Shown: positions 22,252 through 30,332 of the stretch, piece by piece
Layout of the letters: each line of letters begins with the position of its first letter
Numbering within the stretch: the first letter of the stretch is position 1
Assembly: GCF_013201975.1 (NCBI RefSeq)
Contig: NZ_CP053846.1
Location: 1 to 35,371 of the forward strand
Direction: 5' to 3'
Length of the DNA stretch: 35,371 bases
From: Campylobacter sp. CCUG 57310
Lineage (GTDB): Bacteria > Campylobacterota > Campylobacteria > Campylobacterales > Campylobacteraceae
Notes under the pieces: generated by a model
Seen by the model: only the letters and a program-made list of their open reading frames with translations
Databases searched by the model: none
Told to the model about the DNA's origin: nothing
Translations under genes and position numbers: made by a program

Positions 22252-22446
22252 TTATTTTTTTACTTGTTTTATAACTTTTTTCTTTTCTAAGCCAACTATT
22301 AAATTTTTCTTTCTGCATAGCTCTTTAATCTCTTCATCTGATAGATTTTCAAGACTTGCCACAAAATCGTTATATTCTGCGCCATATCCGAATTTACAAT
22401 AAAAATCCTCTGTTAAAGCGTCTATATAATCTTGTATTTGGCTCAT
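22252..22446 (-). CDS. Small cytoplasmic hypothetical protein
   Basis: I choose the ATG at 22446 (64 residues) because GAGG stands about six bases upstream; the longer form from 22464 has a poorer site and overlaps the upstream gene. It is a small acidic-then-basic helical protein (SLENLSDEEIKELCRKKN, then a Lys-rich end KKVIKQVKK). No family recognised. It could be a chaperone or regulator of the T4SS. Confidence 0.5.
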   Translation of the reverse strand: MSQIQDYIDALTEDFYCKFGYGAEYNDFVASLENLSDEEIKELCRKKNLIVGLEKKKVIKQVKK

Positions 22447-22454
22447 TTTATACC

Positions 22455-23078
22455 TCACTCGCAAATTTTAAACTGGTTACAAAAGTTATCTTTTTCCGTT
22501 CTGTTAAAAAATAGCACTTTTAATTTGTCTTTATCCACGCTATACACTAAGTTAGCTTTCTTCAAAATTTCTTCGTTCTTGCTATTCTTTTCAAGGCTTA
22601 TAGTAAGAATTTGCCTATTGCTATCTACCTTTGACGGTAAAGAAGTTGTTGTATCTCTTACCGCACTATAAACGCTATTTTTTGAATTTAAAGGGTCTTT
22701 AGCTCTCTTTTCAGGGTTTGGATTTGTAGGCAAAACACCAAATTTGCCAAAGATTTCAGATAAATTTAAAGGCTTTTCAATTTTACTAGGCTGAATTTCA
22801 ATCTTTAAATTTCCGAATTCATCTAGTCTTTGCCACACTTTCGGATAAGTAATATAGCTCTTTTCTACAAGATACTTGCCGATTTCATAGGCTTTGATCT
22901 CGTCTTTGTATCTTGCAAGAATTTTCTTAGCCTCTTCCAATGCGTCTTCTACGCCCTTTTCGTAGCCTTGCTGATAACCAGCGTCTAAACCTCTTTGATA
23001 AAAAAACTCTTCTGCCTCATTGCTTGCAAAACAAAGCGTAGCCATTGCAAGCGGTGCTAAAATTAGTGATTTTTTCAT
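22455..23078 (-). CDS. Secreted T4SS-locus protein, unknown family
   Basis: A 207-residue protein with a signal peptide (cleaved near FA-SN, residue 18). A helical region of repeated Gly/Tyr/Gln (YQRGLDAGYQQGYEKGVEDA, 27-46) follows, then a Pro-rich linker and a C-terminal small domain ending CNQFKICE with two Cys. It overlaps the upstream gene by ATGA. It lies among the outer-complex genes, so it is probably a periplasmic component. A YqqGY-type helix repeat is often an oligomerisation element; here that is speculation. Confidence 0.6.
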   Translation of the reverse strand: MKKSLILAPLAMATLCFASNEAEEFFYQRGLDAGYQQGYEKGVEDALEEAKKILARYKDEIKAYEIGKYLVEKSYITYPKVWQRLDEFGNLKIEIQPSKIEKPLNLSEIFGKFGVLPTNPNPEKRAKDPLNSKNSVYSAVRDTTTSLPSKVDSNRQILTISLEKNSKNEEILKKANLVYSVDKDKLKVLFFNRTEKDNFCNQFKICE

Positions 23079-23989
23079 TGTATTTTTTCTCCGTTTCTGT
23101 CTATTACTAAATCGATATAAATTTTACTTCCGCCTACTATCTCGTAAAGATATGGCAGGTCTTTTTTAAACACGTCCGCCGTTGTTTTTACTATCCCCGA
23201 AACAATATCAATACCAGCTTTTGTAATATAATCTACTGCATTTGGCTTCTCTGTATTTTCAACTTGTATCGGTGCTACATAGCTATCTCCTGATGAATTG
23301 CCTACATTAACGTATTCTACTTTTCTTTGCTTCCTGCTTGCCTCTAGCTGTTTTAAATAGTCGCTTGACTGCGTTTTAAATACCTCTGCCGTTTCGCTAG
23401 TTGAAGTTAAAGCTATTTCCGATAGTTTCCTATCGTTTGCATAAGTTGCTACGTTGTAGCTCGTTCTTGCCTCATTTAATACCCTACTTGTAATAACTCT
23501 ATATCTCCAGTTCTTAAACTCTATATAGGCTGGGTCATATATCAAAGTTAAAGCCTCGTTAATAGGTGTTAAATTTCCAAAGATTTCAATATGTCCGATA
23601 TTTGTATTGCAAATAAAACGCCCTGCGCTCGGTTGCTTGCCGATCATAATATTATCTCTTACTAGGCAATAACCGCTAACGGTCATATTACTATCTGCCT
23701 TAGCTATCGCTTGGCTTATATCCTTAGTTAAATTTTCATCAACTATATTTATTAAATTTGCCTTTTTAAACGCAACTTCCTTGTTGTTTTGAGTTCTGTT
23801 AAAAAGTATATAGTTGTAAATCGCTTCTTGTCTGTAATGCTCGCCTTGCCTATTTTCCGCATAATTTGCGCTAGTGTTTTCTTTAACTACTTTTTTACCG
23901 TATGCGCTACTCTCAACTATATTGCTACTCTCCGTATTAGCAAAAGCTCCAGTAAGTAAAACCATAAAAATTAAAGCTATCTTTTTCAT
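23075..23989 (-). CDS. Secreted T4SS-locus protein, candidate outer-complex component
   Basis: A 304-residue protein with a signal peptide (1-17). A helical start (20-95) is followed by a beta-rich domain (about 100-180, with GYCLVRDNIMIGK and GRFICNTNIGHIEIFG, one Cys each, possibly paired) and a helical tail. It overlaps both neighbours by ATGA. By position between the lipoprotein and VirB8-like genes it could fill the VirB10/DotG place, but it lacks a cytoplasmic N-terminus and I see no VirB10 signature. Family unknown. Confidence 0.6.
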   Translation of the reverse strand: MKKIALIFMVLLTGAFANTESSNIVESSAYGKKVVKENTSANYAENRQGEHYRQEAIYNYILFNRTQNNKEVAFKKANLINIVDENLTKDISQAIAKADSNMTVSGYCLVRDNIMIGKQPSAGRFICNTNIGHIEIFGNLTPINEALTLIYDPAYIEFKNWRYRVITSRVLNEARTSYNVATYANDRKLSEIALTSTSETAEVFKTQSSDYLKQLEASRKQRKVEYVNVGNSSGDSYVAPIQVENTEKPNAVDYITKAGIDIVSGIVKTTADVFKKDLPYLYEIVGGSKIYIDLVIDRNGEKIQ

Positions 23990-24321
23990 TTTTTAGCCTT
24001 GTTTGCTACATCTAAACCGCTTTGCCATAAATTAACTGGTGTCGGGCTAGGGTTAATGATTTCTTGATAATTTTCCTCTGTTTTTTGTTGCTCTTTGAAT
24101 ACGCTTATACTTTCATCGTTTGAATTCTTATCGCTAAAAATCATCTTTGCATAGTCGTTAAAATCTTCCAAAAGCTCTTTATCAATCTCTCCGCTTTGCT
24201 TAAATTGATAGTTTCTAGGTATTTTTGTTTCTGTTTGACTTGGTAAAGGGTTAGTTTGCACTTTTCCGCTACAACCTACCAAAACAAAAGCAAAAAGAGT
24301 TATAAAAATTAAATTCTTCAT
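23986..24321 (-). CDS. Lipoprotein of the T4SS core (VirB7/DotD-like position)
   Basis: A 111-residue protein with a clean lipoprotein signal: hydrophobic core then LVGC at 14-17, so Cys17 is lipidated. The mature part is Pro/Asn/Gln-rich and then helical, ending WQSGLDVANKAKK. T4SS core complexes contain a small lipoprotein (VirB7, DotD or TraH type) that stabilises the VirB9-like protein, which is encoded upstream at 26017-26760. It overlaps the next gene by ATGA. Confidence 0.7.
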   Translation of the reverse strand: MKNLIFITLFAFVLVGCSGKVQTNPLPSQTETKIPRNYQFKQSGEIDKELLEDFNDYAKMIFSDKNSNDESISVFKEQQKTEENYQEIINPSPTPVNLWQSGLDVANKAKK

Positions 24322-24331
24322 CTTTAGCCCT

Positions 24332-25075
24332 TTATTTTATAAACTTTACTTCGCTTTTTTTCAAATAGTAATCGTAGTTATACGCTTTTACAAATTCTTC
24401 TTTATTTACAGTTATCGTAGTGCTGTATTTAATCCTTGACATATCGGTTATGCCTACTTTCTTCATCTTCTCGCCGTCTATAACGAAAACGTCCGTCTTA
24501 TTCTTTGTAGGCAAGAAATATATATTTTTAAACGGCTCTTTCTCGGTAATTACTGGATTTTTCTTTTCGGTTATGATCGGCGTTCCGATAGTTACTATTG
24601 CTTCGTTTTGCTCGGTTAAATACTCGCTCCTTTTTATAGCCCCCTCAACTATATTGCGTTTTTGGATATAAAAACTTCTGTCAAGTATAGGTGTTACCGT
24701 TTTTACCTTGTCGTTGTTTTTCTCTTTTTGTATCTTTAACCCTAAAATTCTCTCCAGCTTATCTTTAGCCTGCTCTTGGTCGGCTTGTCTGTTATAACTG
24801 CCAAAATATAGCTTTTCATCTGAATAGCCTAAGTCCGTAAAACCGTTTGCAAACGCTATGAATTGCGCTAAAAGTATCTCGTTTGTGCTTAATTTTTCAG
24901 TGTTTGTGTATAGCAAATACTTTGATTTATAGTTTAAATCACGGTTAAAATTTGAGCCGTTAATCAGCTCTAATCTAACCGCCTCAACTGCCGTTTCAAA
25001 ACCCTTTTTAAAGTCCATTTCTCCAGCAAATAAAAGACTTGCTAAAGCTACACTAATTAAACCTACCTTTTTCAT
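24332..25075 (-). CDS. Secreted T4SS-locus protein, unknown family
   Basis: A 247-residue protein with a signal peptide (cleaved near FA-GE, residue 17). Its first codons are identical over about 20 bases to those of the secreted protein at 12289-13473 (MKKVGLIS), suggesting a shared origin of the leader. The mature part is a helical N-terminal domain with the segment LLAQFIAFANGF, then a beta-rich C-terminal half. It overlaps the upstream gene by ATGA. Periplasmic T4SS component by context. Confidence 0.6.
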   Translation of the reverse strand: MKKVGLISVALASLLFAGEMDFKKGFETAVEAVRLELINGSNFNRDLNYKSKYLLYTNTEKLSTNEILLAQFIAFANGFTDLGYSDEKLYFGSYNRQADQEQAKDKLERILGLKIQKEKNNDKVKTVTPILDRSFYIQKRNIVEGAIKRSEYLTEQNEAIVTIGTPIITEKKNPVITEKEPFKNIYFLPTKNKTDVFVIDGEKMKKVGITDMSRIKYSTTITVNKEEFVKAYNYDYYLKKSEVKFIK

Positions 25076-25731
25076 TTTGTTTTATCTCCTATGAAATTTA
25101 ATATTATTTTTTCGTTGTTTTTGTCTTTTAAGGTAACGCTACTATTTGTAACATCGCCTATCTTAAAGCCTAAAATTTTATCGCCCTCGTAAAAATTTCT
25201 ACCCTGAAAAACAAAGTAGTTATTTTTCATTTTGATATTTTCTTTCAAGGTATCAAGGCTATTTTTTTCTTTTTGCTCCTGCTTTTTAGCTTCAAGCTCT
25301 GCTAATTCCTGCTCTTTTTTTAGCCTCTCTTGCTCTTCGGTTGTTTGTTGCTTTTCTATCTCTTCTTGAATTTGTGATTTTTCCTTATATTCTTCAGCTT
25401 TTTTGATATATTCTTTAACCGCTTCTTCATCTAATAGATTTTTTGGCTCGTTATTCTTGCCGATCGCCTCTTTGTTTATCAAAGTGGGCGGTGCTAAATT
25501 TATATCGCCTGCTTGCGCCTGCTTACTCTGCGCTTGCTCTGTGTTTATAGTAGCTTGTGCTTGCTCTTCATCTCCTATATTTGAAAACAAAAAGAAAAGC
25601 CCTAAAAAGCTAAAAATAAGTAGTGCCAAAAGTATTAGTAACTGCTTATTGCTACCGCTCTTTTTCTTAGTAAGATTAGCCTTTACCTCTACTTTTTCTT
25701 TATTGTCCGATTTCATCTGTATTTGTGCCAT
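25072..25731 (-). CDS. Bitopic T4SS protein with coiled coil (TraP/PilP-like end)
   Basis: A 219-residue protein: a basic cytoplasmic N-terminus, one membrane helix (31-50), an Ala/Gln linker, a coiled coil (about 100-165) and a small C-terminal beta domain. The latter (FVFQGRNFYEGDKILGFKI, then SVTLKD) resembles the homology region of PilP/GspC and TraP proteins. TraP of I-type systems has this plan. It could replace VirB10 as the link between membranes. Its ribosome binding site, GAGGAT, is formed by the last codons of the upstream gene. Confidence 0.6.
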   Translation of the reverse strand: MAQIQMKSDNKEKVEVKANLTKKKSGSNKQLLILLALLIFSFLGLFFLFSNIGDEEQAQATINTEQAQSKQAQAGDINLAPPTLINKEAIGKNNEPKNLLDEEAVKEYIKKAEEYKEKSQIQEEIEKQQTTEEQERLKKEQELAELEAKKQEQKEKNSLDTLKENIKMKNNYFVFQGRNFYEGDKILGFKIGDVTNSSVTLKDKNNEKIILNFIGDKTK

Positions 25732-25732
25732 T

Positions 25733-26005
25733 TTAAAAATCCTCGTCCTGATTAAAAATTACTCTATTCATTCCTGCTTTATCTGCCAAAATATTTAAAA
25801 AATCTGTGTGATTTGATAATAAATTAGCGTTTGCTTCAAAACCGCCTTTTAAATTTTCTATATCCTCTTGCATAGTGTTTTCTTTTTTGTGTATATCGCT
25901 CATTGCTTCCGCAAGGTATTTAGCAACCGTATTTAAATCCTTTTTTAAGTCTGCTATGCTCTGTGCCAAGCAATTCAGTTTTTCTTCCAAAACCTTATCT
26001 TCCAT
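25733..26005 (-). CDS. Small cytoplasmic coiled-coil protein ending DEDF
   Basis: A 90-residue protein that is almost one amphipathic helix, with heptad-like Leu, Ile and Met from about 3 to 75. It has no signal peptide, so it is cytoplasmic, unlike its neighbours. It ends NQDEDF, the acidic tail with a terminal Phe shared with the relaxase candidate, the zinc-ribbon protein and (as DKDF) RepL. It could be a scaffold or adaptor for the T4SS; no family recognised. Confidence 0.55.
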   Translation of the reverse strand: MEDKVLEEKLNCLAQSIADLKKDLNTVAKYLAEAMSDIHKKENTMQEDIENLKGGFEANANLLSNHTDFLNILADKAGMNRVIFNQDEDF

Positions 26006-26016
26006 TACCTAAGCCC

Positions 26017-26760
26017 TTATAATACGTTTCCTACATCAACCCTATAAATACTTCCATTTATAAAGTTTCCGCCAAATTTAGGGTCTTTGATTATGCGATA
26101 AGTTATGCCGTCAATATCTATGTAGTTATATTTTTTATCGGGATATTTGCCATAAATTAAAACGTAGTAATCGATTACTTGTAGATCGTCAAGTCTAGCT
26201 ACATTTTTGTAATCGATTACTAAATTTAACTTCTCGTCCGTTGTGGCTCTGTTGTATCTCTCAATTAAGAAATTTGCTACAAAATTACGCTCGTCAAGGC
26301 TATAAATAACGGTTAAATTCGCTATTTTAAAGTCTTTCTTAACTCTAAGTAAAATTGTGTTTTGCTCGTATTTTAAAGTGATAGGCTCTTGCGATATATC
26401 TACACTGCTTATCACGCTTCCAGCTGGCAATAAAATCGTAGTAGTAAAGTAAGGGTGTGTTGTAAGTTTATCAACCGTGCTTACTGGCTTACTTACTGGT
26501 TTATAATTTACTATGCTTTCGTCAAATTCATCAAAGACTTCTCTTAGCTCGTCATCTTTCTTTTGAAGTTGCTTGATTTCGTCTTTTTCTATACCTAAGT
26601 AAAACTGATTGATTTTTAAATCTGTATTAGCTCCGCCGTCCTGATAAAATTCTTGATCGTTTTGCGACTTGAAATTCTGTGGGCTTAAAGGGTTTTTTGA
26701 GTTATCCGCTCCAAAAACCAAACTTGCTAAAACCAAACTCGACAAGATTACCTTATTCAT
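26017..26760 (-). CDS. VirB9/TraN-like outer-complex protein
   Basis: A 247-residue protein with a signal peptide (1-17). A charged helix (55-82) is followed by a beta-rich domain. The central block HPYFTTTILLPAGS, then LLRVKKDFKIANLTVIYSL and NFVANFLIERY (about 102-170) follows the VirB9/TraN N-domain pattern of paired strands with a tNl-type motif. It would form the outer-membrane core with the lipoprotein encoded downstream. It overlaps the upstream gene (GTAAATGAATAA). Confidence 0.65.
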   Translation of the reverse strand: MNKVILSSLVLASLVFGADNSKNPLSPQNFKSQNDQEFYQDGGANTDLKINQFYLGIEKDEIKQLQKKDDELREVFDEFDESIVNYKPVSKPVSTVDKLTTHPYFTTTILLPAGSVISSVDISQEPITLKYEQNTILLRVKKDFKIANLTVIYSLDERNFVANFLIERYNRATTDEKLNLVIDYKNVARLDDLQVIDYYVLIYGKYPDKKYNYIDIDGITYRIIKDPKFGGNFINGSIYRVDVGNVL

Positions 26761-27271
26761 TTACTCTCTCCAAAATTATATGTGATACTGTGATATTGTT
26801 GTTTTTAACTGAATAAACAGTTTTATTCAGATCAAAAACAAAACTGTAAAAAATTACAAACAAGAAAAAATACTTCATAGCAAAAGGCACACTCAAGAAA
26901 AAATAATCCATAGCAAAAACCACGTTATCTAAAAAGAAAAAACCGCTTACTAAAAATAGAAAAAATGCGATATAAGATAACGTTTTTTTGCCGTAAAAAA
27001 CTAAAGTAGCAAGGATTAGCCCTGCGGTATATTGAAAAAATTTAGCCTGCGTAAATACAAAATCATATTTATTAAAGACAAGTCCAAACAATAAAATAAC
27101 CGGTAAAAATTTAATTGCCAAAAAATAAGCTTTGTTAAATTTCTTTAGCTGGTAAATTTTGCCCTCTGCGTTTTTAAGCTCCATATTTGATAAATCAATA
27201 GTTACATCTTGCTTATTTTGGCGCATAAACCAAAAGAGATAAGGAAAACTAGAAAATAATACGCTATTCAC
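26753..27271 (-). CDS. Polytopic membrane protein, GTG start
   Basis: A 172-residue protein starting with GTG, eight bases after a strong AAGGAG. It has a short N-terminus, then four to five Phe-rich membrane helices between about 47 and 155, and a short polar end. It lies between the AAA+ ATPase and the VirB9-like gene. No family recognised; a VirB3-like or accessory inner-membrane role is possible. Confidence 0.55.
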   Translation of the reverse strand: MNSVLFSSFPYLFWFMRQNKQDVTIDLSNMELKNAEGKIYQLKKFNKAYFLAIKFLPVILLFGLVFNKYDFVFTQAKFFQYTAGLILATLVFYGKKTLSYIAFFLFLVSGFFFLDNVVFAMDYFFLSVPFAMKYFFLFVIFYSFVFDLNKTVYSVKNNNITVSHIILERVNE

Positions 27272-27282
27272 TCTTTATCTCC

Positions 27283-28494
27283 TTAAATTTCGATAAATAG
27301 CTCTTTTTGAGCCGTAATTCTATTTATGGACTTCTCCGCACTTTTAACAATAGGTATGATTAAATCTATCGCCTCGAATACGTCTTGCCTTGTAAGCTCT
27401 TCTTTGGTAAGCCTTATAAATGCGAGCCTTTTTAAAAAACTCTCTATCTCTGCTGGCGTATATGGAAATCTGTTTGATTGATTTACAAAAGACCTATATT
27501 TGCTCTCCATCTCCGCAATTAAATCCTCTATATTGAAAATATCAAACAAAATTTCAAGCCCAAATTTTTTCACATAAATTCTAAGAATATCTTTTGCACT
27601 CTCTGCCGTAGGCAAATTTACAAAAAATAGCTCGTCAAAACGCCCACGCCTTAGCAAAGCTGGCTGATTATCGATTATGGTATTTAGGTCGTTTGCTGTT
27701 GCAAAAATCATAATCTGTAAGTCCTTGTATTCGCTTCCTCTGTCGCCTAAAGCCGATAAAATCGTCATTAACCTACCAGTTAGCGGATCATCGGCTTTGC
27801 CTATCATTTTCTCGATTTCATCGATAAGAAGTATAAATTTTTCGTTTTGTGAGTTAAGATACTCAAAAACTTCATTTAGCCTATTTATAGGCTCTCCGCT
27901 CTCTTTAAGTGCTTCAAGGTTCAGCATTATTAGCGGTCTTTTAAGCTCTCCAGCAAGGCAAGTCGGAAAAAACGTCTTACCAGTTCCAGGAATTCCAACT
28001 AAAAATATACCTTTTGGCTTAAATCCGTTTTCTTCGGCTACTTTTAACTGCTCTACATAGCTTTTTAGCCTCTCCGCTCCGCCAACGTCCGACAACTTAT
28101 AAGGGCTATCAATAACGCTAATGCCTAGCCTATCTTGCAATACTTTAGCCTTATTTAAATTTGCTAAATAATCTTGCGTAGTTAAAACGTTATAAAGGTT
28201 ATTTGCCCTAATTTCTATAAAGAATTCTTTATATTTTTCAGGCAATCTGTAAGGCGCAATAAAAACAATACCACGCTTAGTTTTTAAAACTGTTTGTATA
28301 TCTTCTTCGGTCGGATATAAACTGCAATCTAACTTTAGATATTCACTTATTAAATCGCTGTAATTATAAAAAATAATATCTTTAGCAACTATCCAAACAT
28401 AACCCAAAAAATCATCATTAAAGCTTAATTTATCATCGCAAAATTTCTTAATAAAATCCGTTGCGATTTTATTGTCTTCTTGTGTTCTTAGCAT
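27283..28494 (-). CDS. Ycf46-like AAA+ ATPase
   Basis: A 403-residue protein. An N-terminal domain of about 125 residues contains FIAPYRLPEKYKEFF, the Ycf46-type region. SDVGGAERLK at 135-144 leads into a classical AAA core: Walker A GIPGTGKT 167-174, Walker B ILLIDE 221-226, sensor 1 ATAND 265-269, and the arginine-finger region LRRGRFDE 281-288. A C-terminal helical lid follows. Ycf46-like ATPases are known from cyanobacteria, plastids and some bacteria without a clear role in conjugation. Here it overlaps the end of the coiled-coil gene by 26 bases, so the two are coupled. It may remodel a transfer or replication complex. No VirB11 ATPase is seen elsewhere. Confidence 0.75.
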   Translation of the reverse strand: MLRTQEDNKIATDFIKKFCDDKLSFNDDFLGYVWIVAKDIIFYNYSDLISEYLKLDCSLYPTEEDIQTVLKTKRGIVFIAPYRLPEKYKEFFIEIRANNLYNVLTTQDYLANLNKAKVLQDRLGISVIDSPYKLSDVGGAERLKSYVEQLKVAEENGFKPKGIFLVGIPGTGKTFFPTCLAGELKRPLIMLNLEALKESGEPINRLNEVFEYLNSQNEKFILLIDEIEKMIGKADDPLTGRLMTILSALGDRGSEYKDLQIMIFATANDLNTIIDNQPALLRRGRFDELFFVNLPTAESAKDILRIYVKKFGLEILFDIFNIEDLIAEMESKYRSFVNQSNRFPYTPAEIESFLKRLAFIRLTKEELTRQDVFEAIDLIIPIVKSAEKSINRITAQKELFIEI

Positions 28495-30319
28495 CGTTTT
28501 TGCCCTCTTCGTTTGAATTTAAAATATCATCTACGCTTAAATTAGCTAGTATCTCTCTTTTAACATCGTTGCCGACTTTTGCGTCATCTAGTATCTTATT
28601 TAGCTCTTCAATACTCTTATTTTTTATATCTCTTTCTTCCAGCATTATACCATTTTTTTTAGATAAAGTGTCATTTTCTTTAATTAAAGTGCTTTTTTCT
28701 TGAATTAAATAGTTATTTTCTTTAGCTTCATTTAAATTATTTTTAGTGTTAAAACCCTTTAAAAGCTCGACTATTTCATCATTTTTCTTCTCTAAATTTT
28801 GATTTTGTGTCTTTAAAAGTTCTAAAAATTCTTTATTCTTCTTCTCCAGCTCTTCATTTTTGGCTTGAAGTCTTAAAATAATCTCGTCTTGTGATGATAA
28901 CTCTTCGTCTTTTTGAGCTATGATTTCTAAATACTTCTCGCTATCCCTCTTGTGAGCTTCATTAACACGCTTAAAGCTATCGTTAAATTCCGCCTGCATT
29001 TTTGATAAACTACTTTTCGCTTCGTTCTTAACTGCCTCTAGCTGTTCGGTGTGTTTCTCTCTTTCTAGGTTAAATTCATTGACCTTAGTTTGCATAGTGC
29101 TTTTTAGGCTAGTGATAGTTTCTTCTCGCTTTGTGATTTCGTTGTTTTTGTCTTCAACTTGATTACTTAATTCAGTGCTTTTAGCCTTTTCTTCTACAAG
29201 CTCATTTTTTAATAAATTTACGTTCAGTATATCTTTAGTCAAAAGTGCGCTTGCTATATTTACGGTGTGTTCTTCGTTCCTATATTTTTGCTTAATGTAG
29301 TTAATACTCTCATATATAGTCATACCCTCGTTAATCTTGTTTTGCATTTCTATATATGCACTTTCGGCTTCTTTCCTTGATTTTTCAAGGCGCATTTTTA
29401 GCTTTTCAAGCTCTTTTTGCTCGTAAATTTCGATACTCTTATTTACAAATTCATCTACTCCAGCCGATCTTAACCCCTGATTAATAGGCTGAATTCTAAT
29501 CTCTGTGTTGCCCTCTTTTAATACTTCGGCTTCTGTGCTATCTGCATTTAAGCTTTGTCTAGTGGCTGAATTTTCCTGCTTAATCTCTTGTTTAGCCTGC
29601 TCTTTGGCTATGCTTTGAGTTATTACGCCCTCTTTTTCGGCTTCTATCTTCTCTGCTACGCCTAAAATTTTACTTGCTGTTGTGATAAATTCTTTCTTTG
29701 TATCTCCAAATATAGCCTCGTTCTTAAAGTCTATATTGTGCGCTTTAGCCAGTTCATAGCAAAGCCCACTAAGAATAAAATTGTTATCCTTAGCTTGTTG
29801 AAAATTATCGCTCATTGTTATACTATTTCGGGCTTTTAATATCGCTATTCTCTCGTTCTCGTCAAAAATTCCCCTGCGGTTATAGATAAAGGTTAATTCG
29901 TTGTTTTCATTGTCAAAATCCCTAAAATCAATAAAGCTTCGGCTATTAAATTGTAAAAACGTATTAATTAGCTCTTGTGTATTATCGGTATCGTTCTTTA
30001 GGGTTATCTTTGAATAATCTTCAAGTTCAAGAGGCTTTAAATTTCTATTGCCTAAAGAGGCTCTTAGCCTAAAATCGAAATTTCCTATATCTTTCCTCAC
30101 GGCTTCGGCAAAGTCCAGTAAAAACTGATCCGACTTTTCCGATAGCTCTTTTATATTAGAGGCTTTAAAGTCATAATCTAGGTTATGTTTTCTCATATAG
30201 TCGTTAAAATCTTGCTCTGTTCCGCTCCAGTATTGCAAAAAAGCTCTATAAGGCTTTTGTGTCAAATTCAAGATGTTTAAATCTTGCAAAGTCGCATTTT
30301 CTATACTTACAGTTATCAT
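28469..30319 (-). CDS. Large coiled-coil protein with Arg/Gln C-terminal tail
   Basis: I use the ATG at 30319 (616 residues); the ATG two codons earlier stands only one base after the AAAGGAG site. The N-terminal 230 residues look globular. The segment 255-330 is Gln/Glu-rich, and a long coiled coil runs from about 300 to 575 (many Lys-Glu-Leu heptads). It ends NDAKNTRRQ. The same RRQ ending occurs in the next protein upstream and a related end in the ArdC-like protein, so it is a candidate T4SS substrate or relaxosome scaffold. No enzymatic motif is visible. The AAA+ gene starts inside its 3' end. Confidence 0.6.
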   Translation of the reverse strand: MITVSIENATLQDLNILNLTQKPYRAFLQYWSGTEQDFNDYMRKHNLDYDFKASNIKELSEKSDQFLLDFAEAVRKDIGNFDFRLRASLGNRNLKPLELEDYSKITLKNDTDNTQELINTFLQFNSRSFIDFRDFDNENNELTFIYNRRGIFDENERIAILKARNSITMSDNFQQAKDNNFILSGLCYELAKAHNIDFKNEAIFGDTKKEFITTASKILGVAEKIEAEKEGVITQSIAKEQAKQEIKQENSATRQSLNADSTEAEVLKEGNTEIRIQPINQGLRSAGVDEFVNKSIEIYEQKELEKLKMRLEKSRKEAESAYIEMQNKINEGMTIYESINYIKQKYRNEEHTVNIASALLTKDILNVNLLKNELVEEKAKSTELSNQVEDKNNEITKREETITSLKSTMQTKVNEFNLEREKHTEQLEAVKNEAKSSLSKMQAEFNDSFKRVNEAHKRDSEKYLEIIAQKDEELSSQDEIILRLQAKNEELEKKNKEFLELLKTQNQNLEKKNDEIVELLKGFNTKNNLNEAKENNYLIQEKSTLIKENDTLSKKNGIMLEERDIKNKSIEELNKILDDAKVGNDVKREILANLSVDDILNSNEEGKNDAKNTRRQ

Positions 30320-30332
30320 TTTCATACTCCTT

